Origin: Flavobacteriaceae bacterium
GTDB taxonomy: Bacteria > Bacteroidota > Bacteroidia > Flavobacteriales > Weeksellaceae
Assembly (NCBI GenBank): GCA_031276535.1
Contig: JAISMV010000044.1
Coordinates: 1-39,133, forward strand
DNA: 39,133 nucleotides
Direction of reading: 5' to 3'
Below are positions 33,285-39,133 of the stretch, piece by piece. Under the pieces are notes generated by a model, which was not told the DNA's origin, ran no database searches, and saw only the letters and a list, made by a program, of their open reading frames with translations. Both the position numbers and the translations under genes were made by a program. Position 1 is the first letter of the stretch, and each line of letters starts with the position of its first letter.

Positions 33285-34958
33285 ATGAAAAAAGTACTTT
33301 TAAACCTAAGCATTACATTTGCACTTATTTCTACAACAATAGCTGCCCAAAATACCGAACAGGCAGTGGATTCCACCACTCTGAAAAACTGGTATCATCA
33401 AAGTTATGAAAAAACAGGAATCTACGGAGTTGGAACTAATGAAGCCATTGAATTTTTGAAATCTACAGGAATAAAACCCTCTGTTATTGTTGTAGGGGTT
33501 ATTGATAGTGGAGTACAAACAGATCATCCCGACCTGAAAAACAATATTTGGATAAATCCTAAAGAAATTGCCGGCAACGGAAAAGATGATGACAAAAACG
33601 GATACATTGACGATATATACGGATGGGATTTTATAGGAGGCAAAGACGGTAAAGACGTAAACCAGGATACCATGGAAGCTACACGCCTGATCGTTAAATA
33701 TGAAAAACTTTTTGAAACAGGAGATCAAAAAACCAACGAAACAAACAGAACAAAATATCCTGCGGAATTTAAAGAATACCAAAGAGCTAAATTCATATAC
33801 GACAAAGAATACGGAGAAGCTAAATCAGTTTTGATTCAAATTGAAGGACAAATGGCGATGGTCAAACAAATGACGGATGCTTTACTAGACGCTCTAGGAG
33901 ACAAGCCCTTAACCTTAGAAAACGTAAGTGCGGCAACCTTTCCTCAGGAACAAATCAAACAAGCCTTTCTACAAATGTCTCAAAATCCCGAAATGCAGGG
34001 AAAAACCGCGAAGCAAATCTATACGACAATAAACGAATCCATGAGTGAAGCCCAAAAACACTATTCCAATAAGGTGGAATATTTACTAAACAAGAACTTT
34101 GATTCCCGCCATATCGTAGGAGATAATTATTCCGATATTAATGAAAAATACTATGGAAACAATGAAGTAGAAGGACCTGATGCCCTACACGGAACTCATG
34201 TTTCAGGTATCATTGCGGCAGAAAGAAACAACAATGCAGGAATGGACGGAATTGCCGGAGATGTAGCCAAAATTATGGTAGTTCGGGCGGTTCCCGATGG
34301 AGATGAAAGAGATAAAGACGTGGCAAATGCTATTATTTATGCCGTAGACAATGGTGCGAAGATCATAAACATGAGTTTTGGAAAACCTTTTTCCCCTAAC
34401 AAGGAAAAAGTGTGGGACGCTATAAAATATGCCGAAAAAAAAGGAGTTCTATTGGTACATGCCTCAGGAAATGATAATAAAGATATTGATGTTGAACCTA
34501 ATTATCCCACCAACTTCAAAGACAATGAAAATACGTCCTTTACAAACAATTGGATTACCGTAGGAGCCAGCACCAGATACAACGATCAACTAAAAGCATC
34601 TTTTTCCAATTATGGTAAAGAAAAAGTAGACATTTTCGCTCCGGGATTAGAAATCTATGCCCCCGTAACCGGAGGTAATTACAGATTTTTACAAGGTACC
34701 AGTATGGCATCTCCTGTAGTTGCCGGATGTGCCGCTCTACTTTGGTCTTATTTCCCTCATTTAACGGCAAAACAAGTAAAAGATATTTTATTAAAAACCG
34801 TGAATGGATCCACCGTTGCCACTGTTGCCGGAGGAGAAGATGAAAATACCCCTGAAGTCCACACAACTTTTGATCAATTATCTGTAACAGGAGGAGTGGT
34901 AGATGCTTATAAAGCCGTAAAGTACGCCTATGAAAATTATCCGGAAAAAAAGAAATAA
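33285..34958 (+). CDS. Exported S8 (subtilisin-like) serine protease
   Basis: 557 residues with a signal peptide (MKK start, hydrophobic 5-20, cleavage near AAQ). The catalytic triad is D74 (VGVIDSGVQTDHPDL), H302 (LHGTHVSG) and S473 (GTSMASPVVAG), with oxyanion asparagine N397 (ASGND). An insertion of about 170 residues, partly helical and glutamine/lysine rich, separates D74 from H302; subtilisin has only about 30 residues there. No type IX C-terminal sorting domain is seen, so it is probably periplasmic or outer-membrane associated. It follows wbqC and is followed by a strong terminator. Confidence 0.92.
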   Translation: MKKVLLNLSITFALISTTIAAQNTEQAVDSTTLKNWYHQSYEKTGIYGVGTNEAIEFLKSTGIKPSVIVVGVIDSGVQTDHPDLKNNIWINPKEIAGNGKDDDKNGYIDDIYGWDFIGGKDGKDVNQDTMEATRLIVKYEKLFETGDQKTNETNRTKYPAEFKEYQRAKFIYDKEYGEAKSVLIQIEGQMAMVKQMTDALLDALGDKPLTLENVSAATFPQEQIKQAFLQMSQNPEMQGKTAKQIYTTINESMSEAQKHYSNKVEYLLNKNFDSRHIVGDNYSDINEKYYGNNEVEGPDALHGTHVSGIIAAERNNNAGMDGIAGDVAKIMVVRAVPDGDERDKDVANAIIYAVDNGAKIINMSFGKPFSPNKEKVWDAIKYAEKKGVLLVHASGNDNKDIDVEPNYPTNFKDNENTSFTNNWITVGASTRYNDQLKASFSNYGKEKVDIFAPGLEIYAPVTGGNYRFLQGTSMASPVVAGCAALLWSYFPHLTAKQVKDILLKTVNGSTVATVAGGEDENTPEVHTTFDQLSVTGGVVDAYKAVKYAYENYPEKKK

Positions 34959-35385
34959 TTGAAGAAAAAAAGTTATGAATTTAAGGACGGAAATATAACA
35001 CCTGCGAGTGAAAACCAACCTGAGTTTGGTTTAAGCACAAGTTAAAAATTGTTCCTCATAAGCTTTTTCACTATTTAAAAAAGTTTTTAGGAAAGAAAAA
35101 AAATTCGTATATTTATAATGTGAGGCATTCCTTGTTCAGGAATGCCTTTTTACTACCAACCTGAAATTACTTTGGATTTGTGCTTACCTCAAGCTCCGAT
35201 TATTTCCTGACTTGTTCCCTCTGGATTTAGTACGATTATAAGTTATTGATCATTAGTGCTTATGTTTTTTATTTTTATAAATATACCACACTAAGGGCAA
35301 TTTTTGAGATGAAAATACGAGTGTTCAAAACCGCATCAAAGGTAAAATTCGAAGCGATGGGACTCAAATATTAAGGCATATTCTC
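34959..35385. other. Intergenic region after the S8 protease
   Basis: No supported gene. It holds the terminator at 35123-35150, a promoter-like sequence just before it, and a short minus-strand TAccTTTG match at 35337-35344 that may be chance. The rest is AT-rich. Confidence 0.5.
35123..35150 (+). terminator. Strong intrinsic terminator
   Basis: AGGCATTCC and GGAATGCCT form a 9-bp perfect stem with a 7-nt loop, followed by TTT. It probably ends the wbqC-protease transcript, although it lies 165 nt after the protease stop. Confidence 0.85.
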
Positions 35386-35468
35386 TGCCTGAAAGGCAAT
35401 ATTTTCGTAACCGCAGACGTTGATCTGCGGAAAGCACACTCAACAACTCCCCCTGCCTGAAAGGCAGG
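35386..35468 (-). repeat. REP-like hairpins, inverted copy left of the transposase relic
   Basis: Three hairpins: TGCCTGAAAGGCA (35386-35398), arms CCGCAGA / TCTGCGG (35411-35430), and CCTGCCTGAAAGGCAGG (35452-35468). Read on the minus strand the order is the same as in the other copies: a variable hairpin, then GGTTACGAAAAT, then a hairpin with loop TTTCA. It is thus the inverted partner of 35648-35742. Confidence 0.75.
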
Positions 35469-35475
35469 ACTAACC

Positions 35476-35626
35476 ATGAATTGCACACATATTCTTTATC
35501 ATCTTGTATTCCGCACAAAACACAACAATCCGACAATCCCCGAAGCACACGAAAAAGAAAATCCCCAGTTTTGAAGAAGAATACCATCAATTTTTGACAG
35601 AGAACGGTATGGATATTGATGAATGA
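35476..35626 (+). pseudogene. Relic of a REP-associated tyrosine transposase (IS200/IS605-like)
   Basis: An ATG at 35476 opens a 32-codon frame, translating NCTHILYHLVFRTKHNNPTI, the usual first strand of Y1-type transposases. After the stop at 35572-35574, the +1 frame reads FEEEYHQFLTENGMDIDE and then a stop at 35624-35626, which resembles the usual C-terminus of the same proteins. The middle of the protein, with the HUH metal site and catalytic tyrosine, is missing. The gene is thus an internal-deletion and frameshift remnant, incapable of transposition. It is flanked by inverted REP hairpins, the arrangement expected for this transposase group. Identity rests on the two ends matching from memory of the family. 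Confidence 0.7.
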
Positions 35627-35647
35627 TATTTTTCGAAAGATTAAGTC

Positions 35648-35742
35648 CTGCCTTTCAGGCAGTGCGACTCTTTCATCATCCTCTCCCGCAAGTCGCTGAC
35701 TTGCGGTTATGAAAATCAAATCCTTTCAGGATTTTTGCCGCG
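35648..35742 (+). repeat. REP-like hairpins, copy right of the transposase relic
   Basis: Hairpins at 35648-35662 (CTGCCTTTCAGGCAG), 35686-35706 (arms CCGCAAGTC / GACTTGCGG, loop GCT) and 35718-35734 (AAATCCTTTCAGGATTT). Positions 35705-35738 are identical to 40-73. The first hairpin of the pair differs in sequence from the copy at 20-41 but keeps full pairing. Confidence 0.8.
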
Positions 35743-35860
35743 TTATGAAAAAATACTTGAGGTTCTGCCCACACGGAAAAAGCACTAAATGAACTGAATT
35801 TATTAGCAAAGAATAGATCAAGGATTACTCTGAGCAACTCTAAAACTTCAATTGTTTCAC

Positions 35861-35887
35861 AAAAAAACTCTCAAAAATGAGAGTTTT
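35861..35887 (-). terminator. Strong terminator after nuoD
   Basis: AAAACTCTC (35864-35872) and GAGAGTTTT (35879-35887) form a perfect 9-bp stem with a 6-nt loop. On the minus strand the stem runs into a stretch of T. It lies 30 nt after the nuoD stop and should end the nuoABCD transcript. Confidence 0.85.
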
Positions 35888-35917
35888 ATAAATATTTTTA
35901 TTTTATCTGTTTTTTTT

Positions 35918-37159
35918 TCAGGCGTCTAATTCTCCTGCTATTACATTCAAGCTTCCTAAGGTAATAACGGCATCTGAAAGCATCTGATCTTTCACCAATT
36001 CAGGATAGGCTTGATAATAAATGAAACAAGGTCGTCGAAAATGCAATCTATACGGACTTCTTCCTCCGTCGCTTACCATATAAAATCCTAATTCTCCATT
36101 TCCTCCTTCTACTGAATTATATATTTCTCCCGTTGGTATATCTGTTTCTCCCATAATAATCTTAAAGTGGTAGATCAATGCTTCCATGCTTGTATATACA
36201 TCAGGTTTATCCGGTAAATAGAAATCGGGAACATCAACATGATGACTTCCTTCCGGTAGATTCTCATAGGCGTTTTTCACGAGTTTAAAGCTCTCTCTCA
36301 TTTCCTGCAAACGCACCATAAACCGATCGTAAGCATCTCCTGCCGTACCTATTGGAACTATGAAATCAAAATCATCGTAGGAGGAATACGGACTCATGAT
36401 CCTTACATCATAATCTACTCCTGCCGCTCTTAAATTAGGACCGGTAAATCCATAGTTTAGCGCTCGTTCTGCCGAGATCCCCCCTACTCCAATGGTACGA
36501 TCCATGAAAATCCTGTTTCTTTCCAATAATTTGGCAAATTCTTCTAATCTTTTAGGGAATTCGGCTATAAATTCTTTTATCAATTGGTGGAACTTCGGAC
36601 TAAAATCTCTTTCAAATCCTCCGATTCTTCCGATATTGGTAGTCATTCTCGCTCCACAAACCTGTTCGTATAAGTCGTAAATCTTCTCTCTGTCCTGAAA
36701 CACATAGGTAAAGCCCGTCAATGCTCCTGTATCTACCCCCATCACCGAATCACAAACCAAATGATCGGCAATTCTCGCCAGCTCCATGATAATAATTCGC
36801 ATATAGTCAATTTTTTTGGTGACTTTAATTCCCAAAAATTTTTCCATTGTCATATGCCAGCCCGTATTATTAATCGGAGAAGAGCAGTAATTCATCCTGT
36901 CTGTCAGAGTAGTGATCTGTGCATAGGTTCTTCTTTCCGATATTTTTTCAAAAGCTCTGTGAATATATCCTACTGTGGAGTCGGCGGAAACGATTTTCTC
37001 TCCATCCATTAATATCTGATTCTCAAAAATACCATGAGTGGATGGATGGGTAGGTCCTAAATTAATCCGCTGAAGTTCACCATCAAGCTGTTCTTTTACC
37101 ACATACTCATCTAAAACATTTGACAAATCTATCAGTTCATTATTATTTTCCTGAGGCAT
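35918..37159 (-). CDS. nuoD: NADH-quinone oxidoreductase subunit D
   Basis: The 413-residue peripheral subunit of complex I that, with NuoB, forms the quinone-binding pocket. Family motifs include GPTHPSTHGIF (about 32-42), YIHRAFEKISERRTYAQITTLTDRMNYCSSP (about 66-96) and the C-terminal SLNVIAGELDA. It is separate from nuoC, unlike the fused NuoCD of E. coli. It lies 31 nt after nuoC. It is the last gene of this transcript: a strong terminator and a transposase relic follow where nuoE or nuoH would normally be expected. Confidence 0.95.
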   Translation of the reverse strand: MPQENNNELIDLSNVLDEYVVKEQLDGELQRINLGPTHPSTHGIFENQILMDGEKIVSADSTVGYIHRAFEKISERRTYAQITTLTDRMNYCSSPINNTGWHMTMEKFLGIKVTKKIDYMRIIIMELARIADHLVCDSVMGVDTGALTGFTYVFQDREKIYDLYEQVCGARMTTNIGRIGGFERDFSPKFHQLIKEFIAEFPKRLEEFAKLLERNRIFMDRTIGVGGISAERALNYGFTGPNLRAAGVDYDVRIMSPYSSYDDFDFIVPIGTAGDAYDRFMVRLQEMRESFKLVKNAYENLPEGSHHVDVPDFYLPDKPDVYTSMEALIYHFKIIMGETDIPTGEIYNSVEGGNGELGFYMVSDGGRSPYRLHFRRPCFIYYQAYPELVKDQMLSDAVITLGSLNVIAGELDA

Positions 37160-37190
37160 CTTTCTATTTTTAGCTTTTTATTTTTATTTT

Positions 37191-37700
37191 TTATCTGCCA
37201 AACATGGCGTCATCTTTATCTGTACGGGTTGTATCTTCCAACTGGTATTGTTTCAGAAGGGGGTGATATTCCATGTCTTGTCTGTTCAATATCCGTGTAA
37301 GATTGGGATGTCCTTTGAATTGTATTCCGTAAAAGTCAAATGTTTCTCTTTCCTGCCAGTTAGCCGCAGAATATAGGGACGTTAGAGAATCCACTTCGGG
37401 ATTTTCTTCGGAAAAGAAGGTTTTTACTCTTATTCTAAAGTTATTGATGAAGCTATGGAAATGGTAAATGACTCCTAATTCAAATCCTTTATGATCAGGA
37501 TAATGTATACCGCAGAGGTCGGTTAAAAAATCAATTTTAATTTCATGATTTTTAATGAACTGAACCAAAGGAATTAGTATTTCTCTTTTTATTTCTATTG
37601 TCAATATTCCATCGGGTTCGTATGCTCTTATAATGTTGTCGCCAAATTCATCGGTTAAGAGCTGCGAAACAAACTGATTATCTATAATTTTTTCTCCCAT
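37191..37700 (-). CDS. nuoC: NADH-quinone oxidoreductase subunit C
   Basis: A 169-residue 30-kDa-type subunit of the peripheral arm. Recognised from FLTDLCGIHYPDHKGFELGVIYHF and the signature SLTSLYSAANWQERETFDFYGIQFKGHPNLTRIL. It lies 6 nt after nuoB and 31 nt before nuoD, so the genes are co-transcribed. It structurally supports NuoB and NuoD near the membrane arm and carries no cofactor. Confidence 0.94.
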   Translation of the reverse strand: MGEKIIDNQFVSQLLTDEFGDNIIRAYEPDGILTIEIKREILIPLVQFIKNHEIKIDFLTDLCGIHYPDHKGFELGVIYHFHSFINNFRIRVKTFFSEENPEVDSLTSLYSAANWQERETFDFYGIQFKGHPNLTRILNRQDMEYHPLLKQYQLEDTTRTDKDDAMFGR

Positions 37701-37706
37701 TATATT

Positions 37707-38255
37707 CTACGATATATTGTATGATTCCAACAATTCTTTATATTCCGGAGTTTCTCTTCTTCTTAAACTTTCATTTTTGACAATCTCCTGAATCTGCATG
37801 AATCCTTCTATGATCTGTTCCGGTCTTGGGGGGCAGCCCGGCACGTAGACATCTACCGGTATTATTTTATCAATTCCCTGCAATACGGAATAGGTATCAA
37901 AAATACCTCCGCTTGAAGCGCAGGCTCCTACAGCCATCACCCATTTGGGCTCTGCCATTTGGGTATAAACTTGTTTAAGAACCGGTGCCAGCTTTTTAGA
38001 AATGGTGCCGCAAACCATTAATAAATCTGCCTGTCTTGGAGAAAAGCACATGTTTTCTGCTCCAAAACGGGACAAATCGTAATTAGCTGCCTGCATAGCC
38101 ATGAATTCTATTCCGCAACAAGAAGTGGCAAAAGGCAACGGCCACAAAGAATAGGATCTGGCTAATCCTATGACCTTATCAAAACTCCCGGCAAAATATC
38201 CGGGACCGGTTACTCCTTCAGGAGCTTCTACTATCTTTACTTTTTTTCCTGACAT
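37707..38255 (-). CDS. nuoB: NADH-quinone oxidoreductase subunit B
   Basis: 182 residues. It binds the N2 [4Fe-4S] cluster, the last electron carrier before quinone: C46 and C47 (ATSCCGIEFMAMQ), C112 (MAVGACASSGG) and C141 (VPGCPPRPE). All four ligands are present, so the subunit looks functional. It lies 42 nt after nuoA. Confidence 0.95.
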   Translation of the reverse strand: MSGKKVKIVEAPEGVTGPGYFAGSFDKVIGLARSYSLWPLPFATSCCGIEFMAMQAANYDLSRFGAENMCFSPRQADLLMVCGTISKKLAPVLKQVYTQMAEPKWVMAVGACASSGGIFDTYSVLQGIDKIIPVDVYVPGCPPRPEQIIEGFMQIQEIVKNESLRRRETPEYKELLESYNIS

Positions 38256-38297
38256 GTTTATCGTCTACAAATTAGTTAAAAAACAGATTTTTTCCTT

Positions 38298-38663
38298 TTA
38301 TTTTTCCCAGTCTAAGGCTCCTTTCTTCACTACATATAAAAATCCTAAAAGAAAAATGAAAACAAAGGTTAAAACTGCCAGAAATCCTTCCACTCCAAAT
38401 TCTTTTATATTCAAAGCATACGGATAGAAAAAAATAATTTCTATATCAAACAATACAAATAATATGGCCGTCAGGAAATACTTGACCGAAAACGGCGAAC
38501 GGGCATCTCCTTTGTAAGCTACTCCACATTCAAATGTATCGTCTTTAACTTTTCCATGTATTCTTGATCCCAACATAGCGGAACCGATAAGCGTCATTAC
38601 GCTAAAACCTAAGGCTACTGCTACTTGTATAAGAATCGGAACATAATCAACCGGTAAATTCAT
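38298..38663 (-). CDS. nuoA: NADH-quinone oxidoreductase subunit A
   Basis: A 121-residue membrane subunit with three helices (about 8-30, 63-84 and 92-112). The loop between the first two has the conserved KVKDDTFECGVAYKGDARSPFSVKYFLTAI, including the quinone-channel cysteine region. It is the first gene of the nuo transcript, preceded by an exact -7 box 42 nt upstream. Confidence 0.93.
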   Translation of the reverse strand: MNLPVDYVPILIQVAVALGFSVMTLIGSAMLGSRIHGKVKDDTFECGVAYKGDARSPFSVKYFLTAILFVLFDIEIIFFYPYALNIKEFGVEGFLAVLTFVFIFLLGFLYVVKKGALDWEK

Positions 38664-38704
38664 TCTTCTTTATCTATTTTATTGTTTGTGATTTGACTGT
38701 TTTG

Positions 38705-38712
38705 CAAAGTTA
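38705..38712 (-). promoter_or_regulatory. Promoter -7 box of nuoABCD
   Basis: On the minus strand TAacTTTG exactly matches TAnnTTTG, 41 nt upstream of the nuoA ATG. No clear TTTG at the N19 distance. Confidence 0.55.
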
Positions 38713-39133
38713 GTATAAATTTTTAAATTAAACCTCTATTTTTTACTATTCTAATCGTTAAAATACGTTCCTTAATTTAATATTTGAATTAAAAAATATT
38801 TTATATATCTTTTTGAGGATAAATAAATTATCAAAAAAAATGACGTATATCATGTTTTTTAATATGTATTTAGTCTAATTAACTTGAAGTTGTTTAAGCG
38901 TAAGTTAAAAGCAGCTGAACGTCGTATACTTTTGCAAGATTTAAGGAAAGTTTTTTTGCCTAATCTAAACTTAGGTTAGGCAAAACCCGCAAAAGAAAAG
39001 AGAAAATTCAGAGCCTGTTTAAATTTTATTGCGATTATTTTTTATTGCTATTTTTGAGATGGATTTTTTGCTTTTTATTTGAAGATTTAGCGGGCTAAAT
39101 CAAAAAGAAAAAGTGAAAAAGACGCTCAAAAGA
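38713..39133. other. Intergenic region to the window edge
   Basis: No gene is visible. It carries a plus-strand TActTTTG box at 38927-38934, a long hairpin at 38954-38985 and a sequence resembling an insertion-sequence end from about 39009 onward. Any gene it serves lies beyond the window. Confidence 0.45.
38954..38985. repeat. Long inverted repeat near the right edge
   Basis: TTTTGCCTAATCTAA and TTAGGTTAGGCAAAA form 15-bp arms with one mismatch (a G-U pair in RNA) and a 2-nt loop. Neither strand has a T-run after the stem, so it is not a typical terminator. Confidence 0.65.

Noticed and set aside
35292-35374. Short frame starting ATG at 35310 before the REP hairpins
   Set aside because: Only 21 codons, with no recognised pattern and no clear promoter; not supported as a gene.

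Overview
The window looks like chromosomal DNA of an AT-rich bacterium of the phylum Bacteroidota, most likely class Flavobacteriia. A Weeksellaceae-like lineage such as Apibacter is a guess. Support comes from gene content: the type IX secretion protein PorQ, an ExbB-ExbD-ExbD-TonB cluster, an SdhC-SdhA-SdhB complex with a single fused cytochrome subunit, a WbqC-S8 protease pair, and a Bacteroidota-type arginine decarboxylase. Many intergenic regions also carry the Bacteroidota promoter -7 box TAnnTTTG, several with a TTTG-like box about 19 nt upstream. No tRNA, rRNA, CRISPR array or intact transposon was found.

Region by region. 1-80 is a two-hairpin REP-like repeat. 683-6060 (+) is an amino-acid catabolism cluster: alanine dehydrogenase, a class-III aminotransferase, an APC permease, an unrecognised 181-residue protein and a TorF-like outer-membrane barrel. 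6104-8038 (+) is a LytS/LytTR two-component pair. 8308-17631 (+) is a membrane-bound, uptake-type [NiFe] hydrogenase locus: small subunit, large subunit, cytochrome b, maturation protease, an AIM24/TIGR00266 protein, HypF, an FKBP prolyl isomerase and HypD. The small subunit has the six-cysteine signature of oxygen-tolerant enzymes. 17758-22312 (-) holds cytidylate kinase, PorQ, arginine decarboxylase and an acyl-CoA-dehydrogenase-fold protein. 23005-23686 is a divergent pair: a 51-codon double-glycine-leader peptide gene and an Xre-type regulator. 23940-27470 (-) is sdhCAB. 27676-30601 (-) is exbB-exbD-exbD-tonB. 31476-34958 (+) holds a family II pyrophosphatase, WbqC and an S8 protease. 35386-35742 is a relic of a REP-associated tyrosine transposase flanked by inverted REP hairpins. 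35918-38663 (-) is nuoABCD, closed by a strong terminator.

Much of the window is respiratory. The hydrogenase would feed electrons from H2 through its cytochrome b into the quinone pool. Succinate dehydrogenase and the NuoABCD part of complex I act on the same pool, and ExbBD-TonB spends the proton gradient on outer-membrane import.

The items I would look at first are: the unusual gene content of the hydrogenase locus (AIM24 and FKBP present; hypABCE and hyaEF absent); the small double-glycine peptide with its divergent regulator; the REP/transposase relic, whose hairpins vary in sequence but keep pairing; and the nuo operon that ends after nuoD right next to that relic.
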